Assembly (NCBI GenBank): GCA_902728285.1
Contig: CACVBU010000840.1
Span: forward strand, 718,504 to 782,503
DNA: 64,000 bases
From: Clytia hemisphaerica
Lineage: Eukaryota > Cnidaria > Hydrozoa > Leptothecata > Clytiidae
Direction of reading: 5' to 3'
Positions within the stretch are counted from its first letter, which is position 1. Each line of letters opens with the position of its first letter. The translations under genes were made by a program, and so were the position numbers. The notes under the pieces are model-generated. The model saw nothing but the letters and a program-made list of their open reading frames with translations, was not told the DNA's origin and did not search any database. Below are positions 49,061-61,649 of this stretch, in pieces.

Positions 49061-49551
49061 ATTTTACTTCATATCATGCAGCGGCGTTTGGTCATGTGTT
49101 CAAATCTTCCAACAAAAACAGCATTATTACCCCCTGAAATATTTATGAATGCCAGTAATGACTACATAACCTCAATTACTTTAACGATTTCATTAAATTC
49201 CAACATTTTCTATGTTTTAATCGATTTTTTGAATATTTTAAAGCTTGTAATTTGTTAAAGAGGGTCATAGCAGGCCAAAAAATAAACAAAAATGTCTAAT
49301 TTTACCCGTTTTTCTCAAGGCGAACCCCCTGAAATATGTTTTCGAATTTTTTTTTCTGAAAATTGTATTATTACTACTTATCCTAGTATATTTGCTAAGT
49401 TTCAAGACATTTCCTTGGCTAGATCCAAAGATATGGACTGACGTTACTGACATGAAAACGGCTTCTCGATAGTAATTCCTTACCCGAGCTCTTTAGGATC
49501 CCCTAGTTCAAAAGCCCCCTTGAATTGCCATTCATCTTGTCAATAAAGTAG

Positions 49552-50343
49552 AATCAATTGAAGATGCACTTATAATCCAGGAGGACATCGATCGACTACA
49601 GCAATGGTCAGATACGTGGCTTTTAAAATTTCATCACGACAAATGTCATGTACTAACGTTAGGTAAGCCGAATATAATTAAACATGTACATCAATACACA
49701 CTCGGAGGAAATTTACTGAAACATGTACAATTCGAAAAGGATCTCGGAGTTATCTTTGACCAAAATCTCTCATTCGACCAACATATATCAAACCAAGTAA
49801 AAAAGGCAAACTCAATGGCTGGTCTAATTAGAAGAACCTTCACGTATCTCACTCCTGAATTATTCCGTAAACTTTACATAACATTTGTCAGGCCCCACCT
49901 AGAATATGCACAAGTCATTTGGTCACCAAAACTGAAAAGACACAAAAAAACTTATAGAAGGTGTTCAGCGGCGCGCTACAAAAACGGTTGAAACATGTGG
50001 ACGACTATGTTATGAAAGCAGACTACAAAGAATTGGAATCCCAAGTCTAAAATATAGGCGTGCGGTAAGTGATATGGTTGAGATCTTTAAACATTTAAAT
50101 CACTATGAAAAATCGTGTGTTCCTAAGAAATTTAACCAACGAATAAGACCAATGAGAACACATAATTCTGAACTGGTAAGAATTTTCGGGAACGATGGTG
50201 TCCGTGGACCCCAGAGCAACTCCCTTTACTATCGGGGCATTCAACAGTGGAATAGCCTACCTGAAAAAGTAGTTAAATCATCTACAATACAAGAGTTTAA
50301 AGAAAACCTCGGTCTAGCTTGGAAAGAGAAAATGTTTGAATGA
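49552..50343 (+). pseudogene. 3' fragment of a second LINE (reverse transcriptase C-terminus)
   Basis: The frame beginning EDIDRLQQWSDTWLLKFH continues through KDLGVIFDQNLSFDQHIS and VRPHLEYAQVIWSPKLKRHK, the usual region after the catalytic domain in CR1/Jockey-type LINEs. After an A-run near 49945 the frame shifts and goes on as EGVQRRATK, RLQRIGIPSLKYRR and YYRGIQQWNSLPEKVVKS, ending at TGA. It lacks the endonuclease and catalytic RT. The sequence differs from the LINE at 18.9-23.3 kb, so it is a different family, 5'-truncated as is common. Confidence 0.85.
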
Positions 50344-50950
50344 TTGAAATTGTCACTATTGTCGCATATCTGTTTGAAGTCAAACCAATGTATGAGTGAT
50401 TTATAGAGGCCCATGTGCTTGCACGGTGGCCTGGAAATCTGTAAAACATTATTATTTATCTCTTATCATTCTATAAACTGTTGAGGAGCACGAAACTCGT
50501 ATAGAAAATTACTAACCCTCTAGGTTGACGCTACCCGGCCGGCAGGAGCTGGTCTAAAAATACATGTATGTTGACCCAGGAGTATCATTGTAGAAAAGAA
50601 AAACCAAAATGAAAATAAGAATTACTTTTTTTATAATATATTCTTATATAGTTTGCTCTTATAAAAACGTGTACCATCATTAAATTATTAGAAAATACTT
50701 TTTCAGACACTCGAAAGTTCCTCAATAAAGGACACCCTGTGTCGCAGCCCCGATGGAACTTTTTCCCACAACCAAAGATAAAAAATTTCTACTGAAATTC
50801 CAATCGGGATGAAAATTCAATTGTGCCAAGGTTAAAAAATCCAGCGGGGTGTTTTTGGAGTGCAATATCTAAACAAGAGCGTGTAGGTTCGCTCTCGCAC
50901 TATCAACTTAAAAAGTAAGCATAAAAAAACTGATGATATACACAGTAGGT
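50344..50950. other. No gene recognised
   Basis: A TTTTTTTATAATATATTCTT...CTTATAAAAACGTGTA pair at about 50628-50675 resembles the TACACGCTTTT MITE family. The rest is unremarkable. Confidence 0.45.
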
Positions 50951-51300
50951 TGAATCAGAACCTGCTAGTCTCGACTTTGATAATTATTTTTTCGGCTTTT
51001 CGGTTGACATGAGTTACAAAATAAAAATATCAGATTAAAAATGAAGTCACACCCAGAACCTGCTAGTCTCGACTTTAATAATTTTTGCATCAAAGGATTT
51101 TGTTCAAATAATTATTTTTTCGGCTTTTCGGTTGACATGAGTTACAAAATGAAAATATCAGATTAAAAATTAAGTCACACCCAGAACCTGCTAGTCTCGA
51201 CTTTTAAACAATTTTTGCATCAAAGGATTTTGTTCAAATAATTATTTTATTGGCTTTTCGGTTGAAATGAGTTATAAAAGAAAACTATATTGAAAAGCAT
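50950..51300. repeat. Tandem repeat, about 128-bp unit, three copies
   Basis: CAGAACCTGCTAGTCTCGAC starts units at about 50957, 51055 and 51182. The first unit lacks about 30 bp present in the others. Confidence 0.8.
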
Positions 51301-52690
51301 GTTAGTTAAGTAAACCTTTGCTGAGGGTGGAGTAAACTTACGAAATCGCTAAAATTTAGGTTGAGATTTTCAATATTTTCACTTTTTTCAAATTTTAACA
51401 AGATTGAAATGAATTGAAAAACACATCATTTTTTACACATTCTGACACAAAAAAGTTTTACCTAACTTCACTTAAAAATTATTTATGTTTAGTACATTCA
51501 ACTCCAGAAATGTTAAAGATATTTCTTTGAAAAATCGAACAGTTGGAAAATCTTTCCTTACTCAACTGTGATTTTGATTGTCATTTTAAATAAATAAAGC
51601 AAAGGTTACTTCTCATAATAGGTCGGGAAAATTTTCACATCTAGAAGGTGTAGTTACGGGATTTCGCCAGACCGCGTCAAGGATTTCCCAGCGGTAGTCC
51701 TATGGATCCCAGCCCTCATTTTCGGGGATTGGCGAGTCCAACTGAATTTTTTTCAGCCTTACACGCGAGAGTAATTGAATCCGACTCGGGATGCGATTGG
51801 CCCCGCTCCCTTTTGAGTTTTAGCGTCTAATTCGGATTATCAGATAAATATCAGGATGGAAAACACCCCCTTGCGATAAAACGAAATCTAAAAAAGCCAA
51901 ATGGTAAAAATGCTGAGCTAGGTTATTTTAAGGGCTACCTACTGGATCACTCAAAAAGTGAAAAATAAGGGAACTTTAAATAATTTATTCAGCACTCATT
52001 TTAATATTTTGAAAAGATTTTTGACTTCCTCTTGTGTAAAAAAAACAACATGAAAACCAATTCGGTCATAAAGATAAGAATCAGTTGATTTTAGGCATCA
52101 ATCAACTTAAGCCGGCATGGTTCTGAGATGCAAGGTTTTCGTATTTTTGCAACGGTCGTAGCATTAATTCCAGCGCCATCTTGCAATCATGCGGTTTAAT
52201 TTTATTGGGCATACTCAAATTTCACCAAACGGGCATGACACTAAAATTATACTTGATGTAGACATCGCCTACACATTATCACTAAAAAAGGGAATAATTC
52301 AGGAGGTGGGATTAATTTGAAAACGGAGTTTTAGTTTGGGGTGGAGTAAACCGTGGCGGAGGTGTTTACACATCGTTTGTTTCAAACTCTGCCACCACTT
52401 TGTTCCCGTAAATCGCCCTGACGCCCTGACTCTGTATATATATTTTCCCGCGTTTACCCTCTATCGTCTATACTTGATGATATATCGATTATGCTCAGCA
52501 TTGGCGAAGCTATTATTAGACTATGCTATAGTCTAAGACGAGTTTCATCTAAGAGGAACAAACGTGAAGACGGGAATTTTTTACGGGAGTAGCTGTTGTC
52601 TTAAACACAGACTCTATCCGCCGCGAAACATATTACGTTTTATAATATACAAATTATGTTATATCATAATAATATATTATACGGACGATA
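51301..52690. other. No gene or clear repeat recognised
   Basis: AT-rich with some GC-richer patches (51650-51830). Short frames have no domain signature. 52620-52690 is rich in TATAATAT words. Confidence 0.4.
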
Positions 52691-52719
52691 GCATCGTCTA
52701 AGCTATTATAAGTGTTAAA

Positions 52720-53075
52720 AACGAGTTAAAAACCCGAGTCAAAAATCACGAGTTAACTTTTTGTGACGTCATAATCTAAGGATAAATCGGATTTTTATGG
52801 TGCACCTAAATTTTTCGAGTCAAAGTTAACTCGATTTTCTTAAGGTTACCTTACCTTAAACTGTCGAGTTTAACTGTTAATTAACTCGGATCTTGAAGGT
52901 AAGGTGCACCTAAAATTTTCGAGTTAATTAACTCGGATTTTTAAGGTGCACCTAAATTTTCTGAGTTAACTTAACTCGAATTTTTAAGGTACGCCTGAAT
53001 TTTTCGAGCTAATTAACTCGACTTTTTAAGAGGTGCACCTAAATTTTTCGAGTTAACTTAACTCGAATTTTTAGG
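52720..53075. repeat. About 45-bp tandem repeat centred on GAGTTAACTTAACTCG
   Basis: GGTGCACCTAAATTTTTCGA recurs at roughly 45-bp steps (about 52898, 52944, 52990 and 53034), with earlier diverged copies. Each unit contains the self-complementary GAGTTAACTTAACTC, so the array is a row of small palindromes. Related words occur at 44500-44575. Confidence 0.8.
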
Positions 53076-53660
53076 GTGAAAAAAAGAATCAGTCGGTTTC
53101 AGCTGAAAAACACTCTAACTCTAATATTATATGTGTAAAAAATGATAGTATCGACTTTATACTTATCCCCACAGTAAAAGTTGATGGTAAAATATAAATA
53201 TGATTTTCAAGAAATCTATTGTACGTTCTAGATGGACCCGACATTCACCCTTGCTCCACAACACTCTTCAATCTCAGGTCACCGTCAAAAAAAAATTCAA
53301 AAGAAAAATTGAACTTGCGCTTGCTAGCGGGAGAGAGTTATATCGGATCACCCAAAGTTACCTTCATTTTTTTATTTTTCATTTTTTTATTTTTTTATCC
53401 ACGGATCGCTGATAGTCACCTTTCCGGGGGTTTTGTTGTTTGGAATTGATTAACTAACAGTTAGGTAGGGTCAGGGTTGCTAGTAACGGCTTGTCACTGT
53501 GCCGGGTGCATACTCGGCGCCTTGGGCCCCGCAGGGTTGCTAGTAACGGCTCGAATTTCAGTCAGGTTTAAAAAAGGGGTACTTTTACCCATATTATAAT
53601 AACATTACCCCCGTCTTTTGCTAGTTTGGTATAATAGGTTATGAATTGAGTGGGTTTGCT
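53076..53660. other. No gene recognised
   Basis: A GGGTTGCTAGTAACGGCT phrase occurs twice at about 53472 and 53533. No coding evidence is seen. Confidence 0.4.
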
Positions 53661-53662
53661 GT

Positions 53663-53745
53663 GCGTCGATGGCTCAGTGGATAGAGCGCTGGCTTCCGAA
53701 TCTGAAGGTCTTTCTTTGGTGGTGGTTCGAATCCCACTCGGTGCG
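53663..53745 (+). mobile_element. tRNA-like SINE head (or tRNA pseudogene)
   Basis: GCGTCGATGGCTCAGTGGATAGAGC has the acceptor and D-arm of a tRNA, and GGTTCGAATCCCACTCGGTGC the T-arm and acceptor. The acceptor strands pair if G-U is allowed. The putative anticodon stem around TTCCGAA does not pair well, so it is unlikely to be a functional tRNA. Confidence 0.5.
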
Positions 53746-54601
53746 AAAATTAGGTTGGTCGAAATTGATGGATAAATGATTGACAGGTATGAAAACTCAG
53801 TCAGAAATGAGAAACTAAGTCTCAGAAACTCAGAAACTCAGACAGTCAGAAAAGAGAGAGACAGGATCAGAGATAAGAAAATAAAAAAAAAAACATGAGG
53901 GTACTTTGGGTGATCCGATGTAACTCTTTCCGGCAATTGCTAGCGCTTGCTTCTTGCTTGCTTGTAGAATATCTATCACATATCATTGATCATGCCATGC
54001 TAAAGCCACGCTGCACAAGTCTTTTTAGAACTCTCACTGCAAATTCAGCTCATTATCTAGTCGTAAGTAACTATAAATACTTCAGCTTTTATTTTTTTCT
54101 CTCTGCTAGCCATAGTAAGACATGCAAAGTTCTAAAACTAGTCATAGCTTTCACTAAATGCCCCCACAGAAAGGTCATGTCATGCACTTATAAAGCTTTT
54201 AATGCTTTAAAAATTAAAGCATAAAAAATAATCAGGAATAATTGATTGATTTAATTATTTATTGATTGATTGGAAAAAAAAATCATATTCCATTAACAAA
54301 ATACTTGAAGAATTCATGCAGCTTGACAATTTAATAAAATTCAAGGAAAAACTGGAAAAGCTTCTCAAAAACATATTTCGAAAATCATGGTATCATTATC
54401 TTACTGACTTTCACATCTCCTTGTTTGTTTGTTTTTTCTTACAACAATATATGTCATGATCATTCACTAAATAGACCTTTTCCGATAATGCTGCAGACAT
54501 CTTAGATTGTAGGCAAAATATATAGCGGTGAATAAATCAACAAGGTAACCATCAATCAGAAATAGCTTGTTTATTTTTCATTGGCTGCTATATATTTCAA
54601 C

Positions 54602-54788
54602 AATAGACCTTTTTTCAAAGAGGCCACCCTGTTGAATAATTATGTAGTCCAGCAGAAAAACAATGATAAAACCATGCATAATTATTACAATATGCATGAT
54701 ACAGTAATTATGTATGGCTCTATCATTGTTTTTATGGCTGGACTACATAATTATTCAACAGGACGTCCTCTTTGAAAAAAGCTCTATT
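54602..54788. mobile_element. Palindromic MITE, arms about 80 bp
   Basis: AATAGACCTTTTTTCAAAGA at the left pairs with TCTTTGAAAAAAGCTCTATT at the right. Identity runs on through GTTGAATAATTATGTAGTCC and ACAATGATA, with a short centre near 54690. Confidence 0.85.
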
Positions 54789-54830
54789 CTCTATTGCTAC
54801 TTTACCTAATAAACAATAGTAAGATGATAA

Positions 54831-55090
54831 GGTGCCTTGGTATAGTGGTAGTCAACCTTGGCTTCTGTGCAGGAGGCCAGGGTTCGATTCCCACTCATGG
54901 CAGTTCACTTGGCAAGTGAACGTTCCTTCGCCCGGGTCAACCCATGCCATGTGAGGGGAATTGGGTAGTCAGTTCAAGGTGCTGACGGGACGCTCATTAG
55001 TAAGCGTCTATAGTTGCGAGAATAGGCCTCTAAACAGCTTGGTAAAACCCGTGTGTTTTCATCATGAGAAATATCTCGCAAGTCATCAAT
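54831..55090 (+). mobile_element. tRNA-derived SINE, full-length candidate
   Basis: The tRNA-like head has A-box TTGGTATAGTGGTAGTC and B-box GGTTCGATTCC, with a partly pairing anticodon stem but no T33. A body of about 180 bp ends TTGGTAAAACCCGTGTGTTT. The same tail occurs in reverse orientation at 57817-57860, which supports a dispersed family. Confidence 0.65.
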
Positions 55091-55099
55091 GACGTAAAC

Positions 55100-57250
55100 A
55101 ATTAACAAAAGAAAAAAAAGAAAGATCAAAGAGATTTTTTTTAACTAAGATTTAAGATACCTTCGCCAATCTTGGGAATCTCCATTTTTCGATATTTTAT
55201 TAGCGCTTTTCGTGACGATTACTCTCATATAAATCTTATCACCACCAGGATTGGCGAAGTTTGTAAAGTTGAAGCACACGAAGAATTGACTTTTTCAATC
55301 ATCTGCGGTGGATCTCAAGTTATCTGAAATTGGAATCGTCTAAAACACGATGTGTAATGAATTGTAACGAACGATGATTGTTGATTTTAAAGTCGTTAAA
55401 ATGCGAAGTAATTATCTTGGGAATAAACGAACTGAAAATCAATTAAAACAATGTAACGTTACAGAATTATGTCAATTATGAACGACAGGTGAGACTTTTA
55501 TTTATGGCTTTTATTCGCCAATACGATGACATGGTTTTTGGCTAATTTTACGAAAAGAAACACACCCCTGTCTCACATTTCCCGCATGTCTGTTAAAGAG
55601 TTTTTATGAATACGGGCGAAGAGTGGGGAAACGGTACATCATATTATCTCAGTGACGCTTATTACCACTGGGACAAGGGGTGAAACTTTCCACCTCTTAG
55701 CGAGTTTAGTTCGATTTTCCTTTGAGTTCAAGCTGCAAAAATATCTTGTTTCGATGTTTTTCCATTCGATGTAATTTTTACTTAAAAAGGACGTGAGAAT
55801 TTCGGTACGGTTTTCCTTTTAACTCCCTTAAATTTCCATTTGATGAGATAGGGATATGAAGGCCAAGTAGAAATAAAGAGCATTGAGAAATGGGAACTTT
55901 CATCGGGTAAAATTTTGACAGGCTCGGAGATGCTTCGGTCGAGGTCTTGAAAAGGCTGATAGATGCTTATAACGATACTAACGGTGTATTTTACCTTTTT
56001 CATAGTCCACCTGGATTTCAAAACTTCACCGAGACAGGGGTGTATAAATCTTACATTTTACTTTAAGGAGACGGGGGTGTATAAATGTTAATTTTTATTT
56101 CCAGTTTTACAGATGTTTTTTTCTGTCTATAAACTTTCGCGAATGGCCCTTTTAAAAGAATTTTCAAAAAATGCTGTGGCAAAGGAATTTGTCCGCGCGG
56201 TCATACTTTCGATTTTTGGATGCGGAACATACGAAATTTAGAATACGGGCATTGTGAGATAACGATGTTTCAGAACCCTGATCTTGCCACTCCATGCTCA
56301 TTACTAGGTCTCCAGTGGTCTACATTGGATGAATCACAACAATTTTTCTCTTGTGCTATTTTCTTTTTTTCTTTTTCATTTCAGTCATTTTCAATTTTTA
56401 TGGGAACACAATTGCAATATCATTTATCCAGCTGACACGTGTATTTTCCACATTTCCACTGTCGTAATATCATAATGATACACATTCATTGGCGAAGGCA
56501 AGAATCTGGAAACCTTCCGGAGAATACCTGTGTCAGAGATCCGGTGGAGCCCTGCAAAACCATCCCCATTGTAAACTTCGAGCTGGAATATAGATTTTCT
56601 ATCCCAATCGGGACAATACGATTAGATAGAAATTTTCATCCACACTGAATAAGCAAAAAGCTCCACCGGGGCGGCATTGAGACAGTGGTGCGTGTGGTGA
56701 GAGAATGAAAAGAACGCCCAGAGATAAAAGAAAGACCAACGAAGTTACAGTCTATATTCTATTATAACTTGATTGTAATGATCAGTGACCTCATTTTTAA
56801 TTTTTTCGTTTAGTGAGAGCAGTCTGCAATGATTGTGATATTGACAAAACGTCTCGCTTCATTTGATCCGTTTTTCCTGAATAAAAAGAAAGTAAAAACA
56901 TCATTTGAACTTGAACTTTCAAAGTATTGAAATCAACGGATCATCAGTCGCTTTTGTTAGCAGTGAAGTAAGTAAGTCTATAATCTTTAGGAAGAGAATA
57001 CGGATATTAATTTGATGCAGGGGTGTATTTAGGATTGTTAGGCATCGCTGAATAGTATTCTATATGATATAAAAAAGATTGAATGGGTGGAAATTTTTTC
57101 AATGGGCACAATACCTTATTAAATTTAAAGAATGAATCTTGTAAAGAAAAAATGAAAGCCCCGTTCATCTTCATTTTCCCCCGTTTTCACTTTAAAGTTG
57201 AAATTAGCGTATTTGCCTGACGCGTTCTAGCTCATTTGCACAGGGTAGGG
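55100..57250. other. No gene recognised
   Basis: A phrase GGGGTGTATAAAT occurs twice at about 56037 and 56085. The stretch near 56570-56640 resembles one at about 50740-50830 (CAATCGGGA, AAAATT). Frames are short. Confidence 0.4.
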
Positions 57251-57257
57251 AAAAACC

Positions 57258-57460
57258 CAGGGGGTACTTAGGCAAATGGAAGTACTGTATGTGCCACCCT
57301 TAAGAGTACCTTTTTTGGATAAAGTCCCGGTAAGGGTCGGAAAATTCACAAAATTTTCCTTTATTTTCTCCTTTTTAGTCTCGTTAAGGGTCCGAGGGTC
57401 GAATGTCGGGCGGCACCCCCCTCGTCAGATCGCAACCCTAGGATCCTCCCCCCGGGGGAA
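57258..57460. mobile_element. Degenerate G-run MITE
   Basis: AGGGGGTACTTAGG at the left and CCTCCCCCCGG at the right recall the hAT-like family. GGAAAAACCC and GGAAAACCC flank it as an imperfect duplication. The interior has GGTAAGGGTCGG. Confidence 0.5.
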
Positions 57461-57816
57461 AACCCGTTGCAAATGCACACCCCGTGCAAATGCCCAAGGA
57501 TTTGTCTGACTGCCAAATAAAGTCCATCTAAAATCGATGCAAATTTATGCCAAATTCATTCCATAAATCATTTATGACATTAAGTTTTTCGAATATAGTC
57601 GCCTGGTATTCAACTTTTATAGCTTAAAAAGTCACTCACGCATTAAATGCAATGTGCCGTTTTTAATTCTCCTTTGGGAAAACGAAAGCTGTTATGCTAG
57701 TTACGATTGATTCGTTTTTTTATACTACTTAATTGACAAGGAATTTACGATGTTCTCTACCGTTTTGACTTTCTCGACGTCACAACTATGTGTAAGTACT
57801 TTCGTTTACATAATGA

Positions 57817-57860
57817 AAACACACGGGTTTTACCAAGCTGCTAAAGCCTCCTGCAACTGA
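57817..57860 (-). mobile_element. 3' fragment of the SINE at 54831
   Basis: AAAACACACGGGTTTTACCA followed by AGCTGCTAAAGCCTCCTG is the inverted form of the SINE tail at about 55024-55073. The head is absent. Confidence 0.65.
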
Positions 57861-58800
57861 ACCAAATAGAAAAAAAAAAGATGATACTGCGTATAAAATT
57901 TATCAAAAAGTTCTGCGCCATCTGAAATAGACCAATCCTAGTTAAGGCCCGGGCTCCACTTGCGTATGCTGTGATTGCAGTCAAAAGAAAAATAAAGGAA
58001 TGTCATTTTGGTCAATTCAGACGTACAGTCGAAAAGTTGAAATGTGCCTAAATTTTTTTCAAGTGCATAGTGCCTTCAGGAAACTAGACTTTTTGAGTTT
58101 TTAGCTATATACTCTCACTTTATGGTGTTCCTGTATGACTGTCTGTGTGCCTAGTCTAACCACCGTTAAATGCCTTAACTTGGAAAGCTAGAATTGGAGC
58201 TATTTCACCAAACCCCTGGAGCGTAAGTTTTTTAGGCTATCACAACTGCATGAAAAAGTTGAACGTGCGCATGCAAAGTTAAACGAATGTAAACAAACTT
58301 TTTTCAGGTTTTTAAAATAGATTTACCGCACTGAAAAAACAGTGAAAACACTCTAAGTGAGGTAAATCTCTTTTGAAGACCAAATAAAAAAACATTGAAA
58401 TTCAATTAAACACATTCAACCACTTTTGGATTCAACTTTACATATGCATACATTCAACTTTTTTGTACTTTGCTGGTATCTTGTTTTACCAAGTTAAGGA
58501 GGACTTTCTCGAGTTACGACCATATGATGGTATTTAAAGCTCAAGAAGCTCTATAAACAATAAAGCTAGTTATTAATATAATGAAATAACAGACAAAGAT
58601 AAATTACAGTTTGAACAAAAATATCAAATACATTTAAAAACTTGAGCAAACTTCTTTAAAGATTCCAGAAAAAGAATTGAAATCATTGCTGTAATGAACT
58701 TCTGACTAAGTTACAGTATTTAGTATTCTGTTTCTAAGACAAGAAACAAAATTTGACATACAAAACACTTTTTCCAGTCAATGAATCCGTTGTTACTAAA
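57861..58800. other. No gene recognised
   Basis: AT-rich DNA with no clear repeat, immediately outside the left arm of the giant inverted repeat. Confidence 0.4.
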
Positions 58801-58802
58801 AG

Positions 58803-58940
58803 TGGTAACGGTAGGTAACGATAGGTAACGATAGGTAACGACAAGTAACGGTAGGTAACGACAGGTAACGATGAAGTAACGGTCGGTAACGATGAAGTAA
58901 CGCAAGTAACGAGGGGTAACGAAAAAGTAACGAAGTAACG
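58803..58940. repeat. GTAACG satellite, left arm
   Basis: About 16 units of (A/G)GTAACG with variable 3-7 base spacers (GTAG, ATAG, ACAA, ATGA). The inverted equivalent ends the window. Confidence 0.9.
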
Positions 58941-59206
58941 ATGGGGAAAAAGCTGAAAATGGTGGCCCTGAGGTGTCGAACTATCAAAATTTGTAGATTT
59001 CTGCGGCAGAGCTAATGGTGAATGGTGATTTTGAGAGAACCTAACGACTTTGGTTAATCTATTCAAGAATTTTGGAAATCTAATGATTGTACAGCAGGAT
59101 CCAATCGTTCTGGTGAATATGACTGTGGAGATGATAAATCCAATCGTTTTTATTGTAAATTAGTGTTTGTGAATAAACTGAAAGATTTGACGGCTTTGGT
59201 GAATCA

Positions 59207-60170
59207 ATGGTGTTGATCAACGCAATGGTGAGATAAATGGTGCTGGTCAATGCAGTGATGGAATCAATGGTGTTGGTCAATGCAGTGATGGAATCAATGG
59301 TGTTGGTCAATACAATGCTGGAATCAATGGTGCTGGTCAATGCAATGATGGAATCAATGGTGTTGGTCAATGCAATGATGGAATCAATGGTGCTGGTCAA
59401 TGCAATGATGGAATCAATGGTGCTGATCAATGCAATGATGAAATCATTGGTGCTGGTCAATGCAATGATGGAATCAAAGGTGCTGGTCAATACAATGATA
59501 GAATCAATGGTGTTAGTCAATGCAGTGATGGAATCAATGGTGTTGGTCAATACAATGCTAGAATCAATGGTGCTGGTCAATGAAATGATGGAATCAATGG
59601 TGCTGGTCAATACAATGATGGAATCAATGGTGTTGGTCAATGCAATGATGGAATCAATGGTGCTGGTCAATGCAATGATGGAAACAATGGTGCTGGTCAA
59701 TGCAATGATTGAATCAATGGTGCTGGTAAATGAAATGATGGAATCAATGGTGCTGGCCAATGCAATGATGGAATCAATGGTGAAAGTCAATACAATGATG
59801 GAATCAAAGGTGCTGGTCAATACAACGATAGAATCGATGGTGTTGGTCAATGCAGTGATGGAATCAATGGTGTTGGTCAATACAATGCTAGAATCAATGG
59901 TGCTGGTCAATGCAATGATGGAATCAATGGTGCTGGTCAATACAATGATGGAATCAATGGTGTTGGTCAATGCAATGATGGAATCAATGGTGTTGGTCAA
60001 TGCAATAATGGAATCAATGGTGCTGGTCAATGAAATGATAGAATCAATGGTGCTGGTCAATGCAATGATGGAATCAATGGTGCTGGTCAATGCAATGATG
60101 GAATCAATGGTGCTGGTCAATGCAATGATGGAATCAATGATTCTGGTGAATTCAATTGTGGAATCGATGG
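59207..60170. repeat. 30-bp minisatellite, left arm, about 31 copies
   Basis: The unit is ATGGAATCAATGGTGCTGGT plus CAATGCAATG. Because the unit is a multiple of three with no stops in several frames, both strands look open (MESMVLVNAM on one, TSTIDSIIAL on the other). These are not called as proteins. Confidence 0.95.
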
Positions 60171-60289
60171 TGGTGTACTGGTGGATGCAACGCTGCACTG
60201 ACCAATGGTACTGTTGTGCAGGTGAATGCAAGTTAGGGATTGTGCATTTTTTGTAAGCCTCTCATCTTTATAAGAAATCTATCGATAAT

Positions 60290-60640
60290 TTTCGATTCAA
60301 GGGGTATTGACTTTCGGCGATGGGTTCTTTTAGAGCAAGTTGAGGATTGTGCAAAATGTGAGCAAATTTATTTTTCTTATAAGTATCATCTTTATAAGAA
60401 TACAATCCATAACTTTTAATTTAAGGGGTATTGACTTTCGGCGATTGGTTCATTCAAAGCAAGATGTGAGCATATTTATTTTTCTTATAAGCATCATCTT
60501 TATAAGAATACAATCCATAACTTTTAATTTAAGGGGTATTGACTTTCGGCGATTGGTTCATTCAAAGCTAGTTGAGGATTGTGCAAAATGTGGGCATATT
60601 CATTTTTCTTATAAACATCATCTTTATAAGAATACAATTT
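60290..60640. repeat. About 120-bp repeat, left arm, three copies
   Basis: Each unit has GGGGTATTGACTTTCGGCGA, GCAAAATGTGAGCATATT and TTATAAGAATACAATCCATA. The second unit lacks the GAGGATTGTGCAAA part. Confidence 0.9.
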
Positions 60641-61649
60641 TGTATCACATTCTACCTTTTTTTCTCAGTACGCTTTCATTCAAGCATTCATAAGACAAAA
60701 GACATCAACTTTCTCCTCCGTTTGACAAATTTTGCTTTATTTGGAGTGTATTTACAAACTTACACAAATCTCTTTCTTTGATACTCAATACGATGTAAAA
60801 TAAAAAGATACAGCTGCTACCTCGTGTTAAAAGGTGTGAAAGTACGTTTCTTTGGGAAAACATTTTACATAAACATGAGATTTTCCTTTCTAAATAGGAT
60901 TGTTTACAACTTGTAAGCATATTTTGTATCATACTGCACGTGGAGCTCTACAATCGTGTATATTACAATAGTCAAGAAAGTTACATAACACTAAGGGTAG
61001 ACTTCTTCTTTTGACCTAGCCTATTATTATTACTGCATGCTTTTTCCCATGAATCATGATTTTCTCACGGGGGTCGCGAACACCAAAATACCGACGCATT
61101 TTTCTTGAATCATCATCACTTTTTTATATAAGAACCAGTAAATTTTCGTGATTTCGCCACATGATTTTCAGGCTCGAATGTTTTTAAATCTCAAAATGTC
61201 CTTAATTTGGTTAGTTTATTCACTTATTTTCTTAAAAGTTAAAAGAGCTGTTTTTGAAATCTGACATTTTTAATTAAAAAAACATTTTTTAACTCGAAGG
61301 AAAGGGCAAAAACTGGCATTTTTTGGTTGACTTTCAATGAATTTATGAACATTTTCGAGTCTAATTATGACTTGACCTCCTTTTCACAAAGTACTTTACA
61401 TTTTAAAACGTATCTTATCCTCAATGTAATATTGTTTTGTTAACTTGATTTGCAGAATGGAATGCTGAAATTTTGCTACAATGTCAATTGCACCAGAATC
61501 AATTAAGAAACGAGCAATCAGTGAATGGCGATCGAATTGTTAAGAGCTTAGTCATATTTCAATTTGGAATAAAACGAAACCGAAAAAAATTAAAATTAAA
61601 TGCTATTCTTATGTGAAATCGTTGACTTTCTTTGAATCAACCAATCACC
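60641..61649. other. Centre of the giant inverted repeat
   Basis: About 1 kb of AT-rich DNA with no long frame, no transposase motif and no tandem repeat. The longest frames are about 75 codons and featureless. Confidence 0.6.

Noticed and set aside
53663..53745. Functional tRNA gene
   Set aside because: The anticodon stem does not pair well, so SINE head or tRNA pseudogene is preferred.
59207..60170. 30-bp repeats resembling a CRISPR array
   Set aside because: The units are head-to-tail with no unique spacers, and the genome is eukaryotic.
59080..60256. 383-codon and 339-codon frames on opposite strands, and similar frames at 63063-63706
   Set aside because: They translate the 30-bp minisatellite, whose length is a multiple of three and which lacks stops. 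Openness on both strands is expected without coding.
60641..61649. Transposase gene in the centre of the foldback
   Set aside because: No frame over about 75 codons and no catalytic motif is visible.
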